This document shows, piece by piece, positions 34,462-43,054 of a stretch of 64,000 bases of DNA. The translations under genes were made by a program, and so were the position numbers. The stretch covers positions 124,001 to 188,000 of the forward strand of contig NZ_QAJG01000002.1 of the NCBI RefSeq assembly GCF_003046425.1, in the 5' to 3' direction. Under the pieces are notes generated by a model, which was not told where the DNA came from, ran no database searches, and worked only from the letters and a program-made list of their open reading frames with translations. The stretch comes from Leptospira borgpetersenii serovar Javanica (GTDB lineage: Bacteria; Spirochaetota; Leptospiria; Leptospirales; Leptospiraceae). The first letter of the stretch is position 1. Every line of letters begins with the position of its first letter.

Positions 34462-35539
34462 AAATCTTTTTAATTTGTTCAATAACAAATTTTATATTAT
34501 CAATTTTCTGGGATGGGCCACTAGGTAAGTAAATTCCCTTAAGACCATATTTCCTAGAATTTGGAAAATCTCTATTTCCCTGTGGAAAATAAGAAGCTTT
34601 ATCCAAATCAGGATAGAATGGTCTCGAATCAATTTCGGCTTTAGAGAGATTTTGAATGAAATCTTCCCTATCATTTGCAAGATATTCAATATATACTGGA
34701 ACTTCTCCAGCCTCAATTTTGACAGGAATGCAGTTGATTGGAAGACCTTTTAAACCTTCTAAATAAACTTGGTATATCTCCTTAAGATATTCTATACGTT
34801 CTGGTAATATTTTAAGCTGTTCAATTCCAATAGAAGCAAGTATGTCAGTAAATCTAAAATTAAACCCTGGCATAGCCCATGTTTTAGGATCTTTAACATT
34901 CTCTACTCCATGCGTTCTAATAGCTCGAAGTTTAAAAGCAAGATCCGAATTATTTGTAACTGCAAAACCACCTTGCCCAGTAGCTATTGTCTTTGCTACA
35001 GAAAGAGAAAAACAACCTATATCCGATTGAGTCCCGAGATAGCCCAAAGAATTCTTAGAACCTATCGCTTGTGCTGCATCTTCTATGACAAATAGATTAT
35101 TTTTTTTAGCAATTTTATTCAACTGTTCCATATGGACAGATCGACCGTTCATATGGACTGGAATAATCGCCTTAGTCTTAGAATTTATTTGCTCTTCTAC
35201 TTTAGATAGATCCAATATAGGTCTATCTAATTCAACATCTACAAGGACAACCTTTGCACCTAACAAATAAGCTGCATGAGCCGTTGCTATCCAAGTACGA
35301 TTTGGTATAATTACTTCATCACCTGGTTTAACTCCTATCGTCATTAATGAAAGAAGTAAAGCAGTACTCCCACTGGAAGTTGCAACTACATATTTAACTC
35401 CTAAATATTGAGAAATCTTATCTTCAAACTCAGATGTAACCTTACCTTGACTGATATTTTGATTCTTGAAAGATTCAATCACTCGATTGATTTCTTCTTC
35501 TCCAAAAGTAGTTTGCCACCAATGAATAGAATGAGTCAT
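34454..35539 (-). CDS. DegT/DnrJ/EryC1 aminotransferase
   Basis: The 361-residue PLP enzyme has ATSSGSTALLLSL, IPNRTWIATAHAAYL, EDAAQAIGS and the lysine motif CFSLSVAKTIATGQGG. This sub-pattern is often seen in perosamine/viosamine-type 4-aminotransferases. It is the fourth aminotransferase of this family in the window. It overlaps the formyltransferase by 8 bp, which argues for an amino sugar that is then N-acylated. A 61-bp gap separates it from the preceding C-methyltransferase. Substrate inferred only. Confidence 0.87.
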   Translation of the reverse strand: MTHSIHWWQTTFGEEEINRVIESFKNQNISQGKVTSEFEDKISQYLGVKYVVATSSGSTALLLSLMTIGVKPGDEVIIPNRTWIATAHAAYLLGAKVVLVDVELDRPILDLSKVEEQINSKTKAIIPVHMNGRSVHMEQLNKIAKKNNLFVIEDAAQAIGSKNSLGYLGTQSDIGCFSLSVAKTIATGQGGFAVTNNSDLAFKLRAIRTHGVENVKDPKTWAMPGFNFRFTDILASIGIEQLKILPERIEYLKEIYQVYLEGLKGLPINCIPVKIEAGEVPVYIEYLANDREDFIQNLSKAEIDSRPFYPDLDKASYFPQGNRDFPNSRKYGLKGIYLPSGPSQKIDNIKFVIEQIKKIYG

Positions 35540-35600
35540 TTTACTTGGATCCTAAAACTTGCAAAATAGGAAGTGGAATTAGAAATTTTCCATTACAGAA

Positions 35601-36827
35601 TTATAGTAATGTTTCTTCCCTAAACTCTGGCAGAGGACAAATCAAAATCAACTTTTGATTCTTTAATTTTGATTTGATTAAATCAAAATATCTCCAAGCA
35701 AGAACTATCAAAACAACATTATCTTCAAAATCTAAAATACTTGGGTCCTTAACAGGAATATGAAGCCCAGGACTATAAGTATCTATTTTCCCAGGATTAT
35801 CATCTACGAGATAATCTAAAAATTTTTCCAATCCAAAATGATAAATTAAAGTGGTTGAGGTAGCAGATGCACCATATCCGACTATTTTTTTTTCTTTAAA
35901 CTTTTCGAGTTCTTTTGTAAGAGTTGTTTTTACTTCAATAATCCTACTTTCATAATTCTTAAAATATGATTCGGTCATATTTTTTTCTTTTTCAATCCCT
36001 ACAAATTTTTCCACATCTGAGGATACAACATGTAAAGAGTTTTTTCTTGCCCAATAATATCGAAAAGACCCTCCTTTGGTTTCTACGTGTTGCAAATGAA
36101 TCAATCTCATATCAAACGAATCGAAAAATTTTATCAAAGGTAAAATTGAGAAATACGAAAGATGTTCATGATAAATAAAATCGAAAACCATATTATCCAC
36201 CATATCACCCAAATATGAAGACTCAATGACCACAACTCCTTGTGGTGATAAAAGAAATTCCAAACCTTCCACAAAAGAATGTAAATCATCTATATTAGCA
36301 AATAGATTATTAATCGTAATCAAATCTACGCTTCCGAATTTTCCTTTTATTTTTTTTGCGAGATCTACATTAAAAAACTCAGGTAAGGTTTCAATCCCTC
36401 TTTGTGTAGCTTCTTCAGCGGTTTTTATAGAAGGTTCTACTCCAAGAACTTTTACATTCTTTCTTTTAAAGTAACTGAGCAAGGTACCGTCATTACTGCC
36501 AATGTCCATCACTAAGTTGTTTGATTTTAGGTTTAGGTTTAGGTTTTCGAAAACATCTTTTGCATAATTTTCGAAATGACTACTGAGTCCGGAAGAACTC
36601 GTAGTAACATAAATATAATCTCTGTATATAATTTCTGGATCAACTACACACTCTATCTGCACAAACCCACAATTTTTACATTGAAAAAGGTCTAGTGGAT
36701 AAATTTCTTGATCCTTTTTGTTCTTTAAGTAAGCATCGCATAACGCAGTCGGGGTCAGGGGTAATATTTTGATCAACTCTGTTGATTTGCAAAGTCTACA
36801 ATCTTTTTTTAAATAAAAATTATCCAT
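35601..36827 (-). CDS. NDP-hexose C-methyltransferase-like SAM enzyme, second copy
   Basis: The 408-residue protein has the same three-part layout as 29226-30455: N-terminal cysteines (CRLCKST near 10, CKNCGF near 50), SAM motif VMDIGSNDGTLLSYF, then IYHEHLSYFS, KGGSFRYYW, and a C-terminal KIVGYGASATSTT with YSPGLHIPVKDP. It is probably a C-methyltransferase acting on a keto-sugar nucleotide. It overlaps the WbuC-like cupin upstream by 8 bp. Sequence differs clearly from the first copy, so this is not a recent duplication. Confidence 0.83.
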   Translation of the reverse strand: MDNFYLKKDCRLCKSTELIKILPLTPTALCDAYLKNKKDQEIYPLDLFQCKNCGFVQIECVVDPEIIYRDYIYVTTSSSGLSSHFENYAKDVFENLNLNLKSNNLVMDIGSNDGTLLSYFKRKNVKVLGVEPSIKTAEEATQRGIETLPEFFNVDLAKKIKGKFGSVDLITINNLFANIDDLHSFVEGLEFLLSPQGVVVIESSYLGDMVDNMVFDFIYHEHLSYFSILPLIKFFDSFDMRLIHLQHVETKGGSFRYYWARKNSLHVVSSDVEKFVGIEKEKNMTESYFKNYESRIIEVKTTLTKELEKFKEKKIVGYGASATSTTLIYHFGLEKFLDYLVDDNPGKIDTYSPGLHIPVKDPSILDFEDNVVLIVLAWRYFDLIKSKLKNQKLILICPLPEFREETLL

Positions 36828-37353
36828 TTTTTAATCTCTGTTCTATCTTATTCATAAATTCACGAACACCTTCTAGATCGTTCTCTCCAGGACTCCAAGA
36901 TGCAAATATTGTATCTTCTTTACGAAAAGGTCCTTTCGTAATTTCTAAAAATACCAACCATTCCGATCGAATTAATAAAGTGTGATACATAGAAGAACGC
37001 ATACTGTCATAGAAAATTTTCCCTGTATTATAAGAACCCATGTTTAAAACCTGTTCTATTTCCCCAGTTTCTTCAAAAGTAATAAAATCTACCTCACCTT
37101 CTAAAATCATCATCGACTCAGGCTTGTTTATATGTCTGTGAGGTCTTACATAAGTATCTTTTGGATGAACGATAAACATTTCTTGTAGGAGTTCGTTACC
37201 ATTTAAATGTGAACAAATTCTCGCTCTTTGGCGCTTTGTTCCTTTCGCGATTTCTATTAATTTTTGAATATCACTTTTCTGAAGAGTAAAAAATTGATGA
37301 ACAGAATGATATACTTCTTCAGAAATTTTAGTTTGATTGCTGTAATTAATCAT
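36820..37353 (-). CDS. WbuC-like cupin
   Basis: The 177-residue single cupin fold has RARICSHLNGNELLQEMFIVH, then the metal-site-like RPHRHINKPESMMILEGEVDF (His-x-His plus Glu) and a C-terminal HTLLIRSEWLVFLEITKGPF. It fits the WbuC family found in many O-antigen clusters, whose biochemical role is unknown. It overlaps the C-methyltransferase by 8 bp. The 190-bp gap upstream (37354-37544) is AT-rich and featureless. Confidence 0.8.
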   Translation of the reverse strand: MINYSNQTKISEEVYHSVHQFFTLQKSDIQKLIEIAKGTKRQRARICSHLNGNELLQEMFIVHPKDTYVRPHRHINKPESMMILEGEVDFITFEETGEIEQVLNMGSYNTGKIFYDSMRSSMYHTLLIRSEWLVFLEITKGPFRKEDTIFASWSPGENDLEGVREFMNKIEQRLKNG

Positions 37354-37544
37354 AGACCATTTTTTTCCAAAAATCTGGCATAGTTTACTAGACGGAAGTA
37401 TGGAATGATTTACACTTTAAAATCATTTTCATATTAAAACAAAGAAAATTTTTACTAATATCCCAATTAGTACCAACTTTCAGAAAACAATTTTTCAATT
37501 TTATGTTCATTGTGATTTCTAAATTAATAAACTTCCAATTATAT

Positions 37545-38222
37545 TCAATCGAGTTCTGGAGAAATACATAAACCTAATAAATAATGAGCCATCGGATAAA
37601 AGCCAGTATGCACAACTTCATCATTCATTGAAAAAAGAAATACATGATTAAAATGCTTTTTCAATGATTCCTTAAAATTCTTCCCTGTTTTACAATTAAT
37701 ATGTCCTGCCTTACTACCCGCGGACGCATATTGCTGCGACTCCAAAGAAGGCATACCAATGATAGCGACACCATTTGCCGTTAAAGATTTTTTGATATTC
37801 GTTAGATATACATCTTCCAATTCAGGAGCAATGTGTTCCATAACATCTAGCGAATATAATGCATCAAAATTTTCTTTTATAGGATCTTTAAGAATATCAT
37901 GAATTTTTGCAGTTATAGGCCACTTGTTCGATTGAATATCTGCAAACCTTTCAATAAACAATAGATCAAAATCCGTAATTGTTAGACGTTGAACTTCTTG
38001 CTTTACAATTCTGGAGCAAAATCCATCTCCACAGCCTATTTCAGCTACATTATTATACCCTGATAAAATTTTAGCAACGAATTTATATCTTGAAGCAGTA
38101 AACAAAAGTCTCTTTGGATCTTCATACCAAACAGCGTTATTCATTAGACCAAATTTGGACAAACCAATTTTTTCTTCCAATTCAATCAATGATTGATTCA
38201 CAGGATCTTTAGTACGTTTCAT
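37545..38222 (-). CDS. Class I SAM-dependent methyltransferase
   Basis: The 225-residue protein has SAM motif NVAEIGCGDGFCSRIV (about 57-72), LTITDFDLLFI and a YSLDVMEHIAPE acidic loop. A small stand-alone Rossmann methyltransferase, probably acting on a sugar. Gaps on both sides (190 and 215 bp, AT-rich, no recognisable signals) suggest it may have its own promoter. Substrate unknown. Confidence 0.82.
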   Translation of the reverse strand: MKRTKDPVNQSLIELEEKIGLSKFGLMNNAVWYEDPKRLLFTASRYKFVAKILSGYNNVAEIGCGDGFCSRIVKQEVQRLTITDFDLLFIERFADIQSNKWPITAKIHDILKDPIKENFDALYSLDVMEHIAPELEDVYLTNIKKSLTANGVAIIGMPSLESQQYASAGSKAGHINCKTGKNFKESLKKHFNHVFLFSMNDEVVHTGFYPMAHYLLGLCISPELD

Positions 38223-38437
38223 TTTTTTCTCACAACATAATTAAAAATAAATTTACACTAAAATTTTCATAGAAAAACGAAATAATATAAGTTCAAAGTT
38301 TTATGCAATTTTCGTGATAAACTTTATTTTTCCTACCATTCAATTTCAACCTATCTTTTGACTTTCACATTGAATTACATGAAACCCAACTTCGTTTTTT
38401 TATAAAATTTAAAATTCTGTTGGTTTATAAACTTCGA

Positions 38438-39103
38438 TTATTCAAAAAATATAAACTCATAATCCCCAGTATAACCGAATTCACGGTACAACCAGATCCA
38501 TTCGGAAACTTCTAATAAAGATTCTGCGGTTAAAGCCCAACATTCTAGATTAAAAAGTTCTTTTTCATTTCTATAACTTTCTAACATTAAATAACCGTCT
38601 TTACCAACTCTTTCCATTTCTTTCAAAGCAGACTTAAGTTCAAATAACTTTAAGTTATGGAAGGTACCCAATGAAATGACTAAATCAAATTCATTATTTC
38701 CAAATGGATAAGGATCTTGAGCTTTATACTGGAATAAGTAAGGCTTTACTTCTTCTTTTGCATTTTCAAGACCATAAACTGAAGAATCAAAACCTATCAC
38801 CTCAAGTCTAGGTTCGATTAATAGCATTTCATAGAGTAAAAAACCTTTTCCACATCCCACATCTAAAACCTTGGATCCAGGTTTAAGGTTGTAGTCTTCA
38901 ATTAAAGTTTCTGCAACTGGCTTCCATCTGCCGGGAATATATTTGTATCCACCGTAGCCAAAACGACGATCTCCATCCCAATAATCAAAGCCGTATTCTT
39001 TCGCCTTGATCATACATTCTATTTTATGATCCTGCATACGAGCAAGATAATCTCTCTGAGTCGCTTTGTGAAGCGATGTAACTATACTCTTAAGCTTTCC
39101 CAT
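38438..39103 (-). CDS. Class I SAM-dependent methyltransferase
   Basis: The 221-residue protein has SAM motif VLDVGCGKGFLLYEM (near 79-93), VIGFDSSVYGL and LVISLGTFHNLKL. The N-terminal YWDGDRRFGYGGYKYIPGRW region is aromatic-rich and conserved in methyltransferases that sit beside the sporadic-carbohydrate cassette. It lies 6 bp after the NUDIX gene, so it is co-transcribed with it. Target not known. Confidence 0.82.
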   Translation of the reverse strand: MGKLKSIVTSLHKATQRDYLARMQDHKIECMIKAKEYGFDYWDGDRRFGYGGYKYIPGRWKPVAETLIEDYNLKPGSKVLDVGCGKGFLLYEMLLIEPRLEVIGFDSSVYGLENAKEEVKPYLFQYKAQDPYPFGNNEFDLVISLGTFHNLKLFELKSALKEMERVGKDGYLMLESYRNEKELFNLECWALTAESLLEVSEWIWLYREFGYTGDYEFIFFE

Positions 39104-39109
39104 TTTTAA

Positions 39110-39544
39110 TCATCTATTGAGAAAAATTTTATCTAAGAAACTTTTAATTTTATAAAGATTTTCACTAACGCCTGGAACTAAAGGAAGTCTCTCATCCAAT
39201 TCTTCCCATAAAAACCATTTCATTGCAAGACCTTCATTTAAAGTAAGAACATCTTCTTTCACTTCAAAATAAACTGGCAAACAATGATTACACGTAATTT
39301 GTTTGCCTCTCCATTCCCAATGAAACAGCTCTTCTCCAATACTTCCCGGAAGACATCCAAGTTCTTCTTCTAACTCACGACACAATGCATCTTTAAGATT
39401 TTCACCGGATTCAACCTGTCCGCCGAAAAAAGTCCAATAACCTTGAAATATGATTCCCGGAGTATAATCACGTTGCTGCAATAAAATACGTTGATCATCT
39501 CTATAAATTAAAGCTTTCACTGCATGGCCAATTGAAGAATACAT
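39110..39544 (-). CDS. NUDIX hydrolase
   Basis: The 144-residue protein has a complete Nudix box at about 41-63 (GGQVESGENLKDALCREL plus EEELG), the Mg-dependent pyrophosphohydrolase motif. In O-antigen loci such enzymes (GDP-mannose mannosyl hydrolase-like) may tune nucleotide-sugar pools. It is 3 bp from the LIC12192-like gene, in a four-gene run with the 2OG oxygenase and a methyltransferase. Substrate not predictable. Confidence 0.88.
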   Translation of the reverse strand: MYSSIGHAVKALIYRDDQRILLQQRDYTPGIIFQGYWTFFGGQVESGENLKDALCRELEEELGCLPGSIGEELFHWEWRGKQITCNHCLPVYFEVKEDVLTLNEGLAMKWFLWEELDERLPLVPGVSENLYKIKSFLDKIFLNR

Positions 39545-39547
39545 AAA

Positions 39548-39940
39548 TCAATAATTCAAACAATCAGGTAATATAAGTTTAATTTTCCAAAGATTTTCAA
39601 TACGCTCCATCTCTTCTTGGTTACTTAGTTTTAAACCTTCTACTGCAAAATAGCAAATTTTGTTAGATGAAAGAATACGATCATAAAAACGTTTTCTATT
39701 TTCCAAATCAATAGGAAGCTGAAATAGACTATATAAAATAATTCCCTCTAAGTTTACTAGTTCGTCTAAAACTTGTTCCAAAATCAAATGACAGTTTTCC
39801 ATCGCATACTCAGTTGCGCTTAATAAATAATGTAAATCATTTCTCTGGCAGAAATCTCTGATTACGATATTTTGAACGTGCTGTGGAACTCTTTCTCCTA
39901 AAAACGGTCGACTAAAAATGTATCCCCTAACCTTTTTCAT
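39548..39940 (-). CDS. Sporadic carbohydrate cluster protein, LIC12192-like
   Basis: The 130-residue protein resembles the small family named after Leptospira LIC12192 (sporadic carbohydrate cluster protein). It starts KKVRGYIFSRPFLGERVP and has CHLILEQVLDEL and ILYSLFQLP. It has no signal peptide or membrane helix and no catalytic motif I can name. The neighbouring 2OG-Fe(II) oxygenase overlaps it by 4 bp, matching the known co-occurrence of these families. Biochemical role unknown. Confidence 0.75.
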   Translation of the reverse strand: MKKVRGYIFSRPFLGERVPQHVQNIVIRDFCQRNDLHYLLSATEYAMENCHLILEQVLDELVNLEGIILYSLFQLPIDLENRKRFYDRILSSNKICYFAVEGLKLSNQEEMERIENLWKIKLILPDCLNY

Positions 39941-40731
39941 TTTACTTTTGGAAACTGATATTCCATTCCAATTTTAGAAGTAGCGCGTAACGTAATCGGT
40001 TCAAAAAACTCTCCCAATTTTTTATCACCATAAGGAGTGAAAACTGATTTAAATCTACAGTTCATAGACCATCTTGTATCCGATTCCTCGTTCACTCTAT
40101 TCCCATGAGGATAACCTTGATCAAATAAAAGTATTTCTCCATATTTAACTTCCAGCCATTGAACATCTTTGGAGATTGACTGAAATAAATCTTCACTACT
40201 TATTCCTGACTGATTTTTAAAATCAGAAATTAATTTTTTAGAAGAATTAGGTGGAAGTAAATACATAGATTTTGTTTTATAACAATCCACAATAGGCAAC
40301 CAAACCACAATCTCATAAGGGGAATCTCCGGACCATGTATCCGAATGAACTGGGAGAAGAGAACTATCATCCTTTGGAAATTGAATACTTAAATTTACCC
40401 TTAGCTGCATGGACAATTCATTACCAACTAACGTTTCTAAATAAGGTTTAGCCACTTTATAGTAATGATAACGAAAATCTTTTAAGGAATTCATAGACTG
40501 AATTACTTTCAAACGAAAAGAATTCAAATCACTCACAGAAACCTTTTTATGAATTTGATTCAGAAGAATATTCGATGATTCTTTCGTAGATAAACCTAAA
40601 ATATTTCTGATTATATCCGCTATACTTTCTTTGATCCAATCTAACGAATTGAGATCAGCTACCTTTTGAATGGTATAACCATTCCGAATATACTCATCTG
40701 TTATTTGCTGTTCATACTCAGATAAAAACAT
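39937..40731 (-). CDS. Sporadic carbohydrate cluster 2OG-Fe(II) oxygenase-like protein
   Basis: The 264-residue protein has an iron-binding HSD at 129-131 and a distal His at about 209 (GYPHGNRVNE), giving the HxD...H facial triad of 2-oxoglutarate dioxygenases. The later RWSMNCRFKSVF may supply the 2OG-binding Arg. It matches the oxygenase that accompanies LIC12192-type proteins in sporadic carbohydrate clusters. It probably hydroxylates or oxidises a sugar. It is the first gene of its run, after a 520-bp AT-rich gap. Confidence 0.78.
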   Translation of the reverse strand: MFLSEYEQQITDEYIRNGYTIQKVADLNSLDWIKESIADIIRNILGLSTKESSNILLNQIHKKVSVSDLNSFRLKVIQSMNSLKDFRYHYYKVAKPYLETLVGNELSMQLRVNLSIQFPKDDSSLLPVHSDTWSGDSPYEIVVWLPIVDCYKTKSMYLLPPNSSKKLISDFKNQSGISSEDLFQSISKDVQWLEVKYGEILLFDQGYPHGNRVNEESDTRWSMNCRFKSVFTPYGDKKLGEFFEPITLRATSKIGMEYQFPKVK

Positions 40732-41250
40732 ATTTTTTAATTCATTTTACCGATATATTTAAAATTTTCTAAATAATTCCTGTTTATTCTAGAACGATTT
40801 AATAAATGCGAAAACGATTATAAAGAAAATTCTAAATGAATTAGAACCTTATAACTTAATTTATCAAAAAAACATCGAATTTAAACTTGATTGTTAACAA
40901 TTAAAACCATAAAATTACAAACAATTTACTGATTTTTTTTACACTAAACTCACATTAAATGTAAAATTCACTAAAATACTTGAGCAACGAACAAAAGTCA
41001 TATAGATTTCAATAACTATAAATTATAATATTTTTAAATATCTATACTTAATTTAATAAAAAACTTTAAAAGTTGCCATGACTATACTTTCAAATCGAAT
41101 TTGCAAAATCATAATTAATTAGAATTGTTGAAATTAGTAAAACCGCTTCAATTGCTGATCTCAACAAAACGGAAACAGATGAGAATTAACTTTTCAACAA
41201 CTCTATTATAAATAGAAAGTAGAAATGTTATTATAAACGGACTTTAAATA
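40732..41250. other. AT-rich gap with a decayed repeat
   Basis: More than 500 bp without a gene. At about 40792-40862 the phrase aaatgcgaaaacgattataaag and gaattagaaccttata resembles the repeat at 60419-60564 (aaatgcgaaagcgattgtag, gaattggaacattatg), suggesting an eroded copy. The rest is extremely AT-rich and probably contains the promoter for the 2OG-oxygenase run, but no boxes stand out. Confidence 0.45.
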
Positions 41251-41292
41251 CAAAAATTGGTTTCAAATTTTGAAAATATAATTTGAAACCAA
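41250..41292 (-). terminator. Intrinsic terminator after the heptose/transketolase operon
   Basis: A perfect 13-bp stem (ttggtttcaaatt at 41257-41269 with aatttgaaaccaa at 41280-41292) encloses a 10-nt loop. Read on the minus strand, the stem is followed by a T-rich run (TTTTTG at 41256 down). It begins 12 bp after the stop of the transketolase C-subunit gene, exactly where the upstream operon should end. Confidence 0.8.
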
Positions 41293-41303
41293 AAATGAAC
41301 ACT

Positions 41304-42236
41304 TTATTTTCTAATACGGATCGTATCTTTCATAGTTTTAACTAAACTATCTTTGTTAATTCCAAAATAATTTAGTAAAGATTCCTGACTCCCATACCTT
41401 TCTGAGAATCGATCTGGTAGACCGATTCTACGAATCTTTCCGGTCTCGTTCGGAATTTCATCATTGCAAAATTCAAGCACCGCACTTCCTAATCCACCAA
41501 TTCGAGTGTGCTCTTCTACAGTAACAATAGCAGAAACTTTCGGAATCCATTTTTTAAGAATTTCTCCATCTAAAGGTTTTACTGTATGCATATGAATCAC
41601 TCCACAATTTAGGCCTTCCGTTTCCAATTGCTGAACTGCTTCTAAAGCAAGTTGAGTCATAACTCCAGTAGTTATAAATAAACCATCCTTACCTTCTTTC
41701 ATTACAATTGCTTTTCCAATTTCAAAGCCAAGTTCTGCTTTACTGATTACCTTATCTCCACCTTTTGCCAATCGTATATAAATCGGATGAGGCCAATCTA
41801 ACGTTAAAGGCATTAACCTTTTCATTTCTTCAGCATCACAAGGAGCGATAATCGTCATATTCGGTAAAGCACGAAGAATTGCTATATCTTCAACAGCAAG
41901 ATGGGTAGGTCCAAGAGGAGCATATACGATTCCTCCTCCACTTGCAATCAAACGAACAGGAAGATTATGTAAACATAAATCCAAAGCAACCTGTTCAAAA
42001 CATCGTCTCGTTAAAAACGTCGCGATAGTATTAATGTAAGGTATAAATCCTTCCATTGCCATTCCTGCAGCCATTCCAATGATATGCTGTTCACTGACTC
42101 CTTCCATATAGAAACGATCAGGAATATTTTGTTTCATTTCATCCAAAACGCCCGGCCCAAGATCGGATCCAACGAAAACAACTCTATCGTCTTTCTGTGC
42201 AAGTTGATTTACAATTTTTAAACTAGTATTACGCAT
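41304..42236 (-). CDS. Transketolase family protein, C-terminal (Pyr/TKC) subunit
   Basis: The 310-residue protein has the catalytic-Glu region GVSEQHIIGMAAGMA (about 42-56), LPVRLIASGGG and a C-terminal transketolase domain ending VTVEEHTRIGGLGSAV. It is half of a split ThDP enzyme whose other half is encoded 12 bp upstream. Transketolases move two-carbon units between sugar phosphates. In this locus it may supply sedoheptulose-7-phosphate to the GmhA-like isomerase of the same operon (inference) or build a branched sugar. It is the last gene before the terminator. Confidence 0.88.
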   Translation of the reverse strand: MRNTSLKIVNQLAQKDDRVVFVGSDLGPGVLDEMKQNIPDRFYMEGVSEQHIIGMAAGMAMEGFIPYINTIATFLTRRCFEQVALDLCLHNLPVRLIASGGGIVYAPLGPTHLAVEDIAILRALPNMTIIAPCDAEEMKRLMPLTLDWPHPIYIRLAKGGDKVISKAELGFEIGKAIVMKEGKDGLFITTGVMTQLALEAVQQLETEGLNCGVIHMHTVKPLDGEILKKWIPKVSAIVTVEEHTRIGGLGSAVLEFCNDEIPNETGKIRRIGLPDRFSERYGSQESLLNYFGINKDSLVKTMKDTIRIRK

Positions 42237-42248
42237 CTCAGTACCTTT

Positions 42249-43043
42249 TTATAAGCAAGCATACATTGCTTCTATTTCCTCTTTTGATAGTTTTGACTTG
42301 TGATGCCAATTAGCATTCCCTTCAGCAAAAGGAAATCCTTTTCCTTTAACGGTATGACAAATAATCGCAGAAGGTTTATCCGAATGAAAAGGAAGTCTAT
42401 TTAAAGTAGATTTAATTTCTGCTATGTTATGACCGTCAATTTCCGTAGTTTCGAAACCAAAACTTTTCCACTTGTCCACAAGTGGCTCTAGATCCAATAC
42501 CTCTTTAGTTAAACCGTATGACTGTAGCTTATTATAATCCACTAATACAGTTAAGTTGGAAAGTTTATGTTTAGCTGCAGACATGGCCGCTTCCCAGACG
42601 GAACCTTCGTTGATTTCGCCGTCTCCGGTAAGAACCACAACTTTATAATTTTTCTTTCTAATTTTCCCAGCAATAGCCATACCAACACCGATTGGAAGTC
42701 CATGCCCAAGAGCACCCGTTGATGCTTCAACTCCAGGAATCTTTCCTCTTTCTGGATGCCCTCCTAATCGTGAATCCAATTTACAAAAAGTTTTTAATTC
42801 TTCGGCAGGAATAAATCCTTTATCAGCCAAAACAGCGTATAATGCAAGACATCCATGTCCTTTACTGAGAATGAATCGATCTCGATCCGGAGAAGTAAAA
42901 TTATCTTTGGAAATATTTAAGTATCCATCATATAAAACATGCAAAATTTCGATCATGGACATGGAAGAGCCCAGATGTCCCCTTCCGCCCCCTTCCAGGG
43001 CCTCTACCACAAGTCTTCTTAAACGTTTCGAAACGAGTTCCAT
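42249..43043 (-). CDS. Transketolase, N-terminal (ThDP-binding) subunit
   Basis: The 264-residue protein has GGRGHLGSSMSMIEIL (about 18-33), ILSKGHGCLALY, STGALGHGLP and the ThDP motif GDGEINEGSVWEA...LVDYNKLQ. It forms the active transketolase with the 310-residue C-subunit. Split transketolases are common in secondary and surface-glycan loci, whereas housekeeping enzymes are usually one chain. It lies 11 bp after the HAD-kinase fusion gene, consistent with a shared heptose-related pathway. Confidence 0.88.
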   Translation of the reverse strand: MELVSKRLRRLVVEALEGGGRGHLGSSMSMIEILHVLYDGYLNISKDNFTSPDRDRFILSKGHGCLALYAVLADKGFIPAEELKTFCKLDSRLGGHPERGKIPGVEASTGALGHGLPIGVGMAIAGKIRKKNYKVVVLTGDGEINEGSVWEAAMSAAKHKLSNLTVLVDYNKLQSYGLTKEVLDLEPLVDKWKSFGFETTEIDGHNIAEIKSTLNRLPFHSDKPSAIICHTVKGKGFPFAEGNANWHHKSKLSKEEIEAMYACL

Positions 43044-43054
43044 AAGATTTTCCT

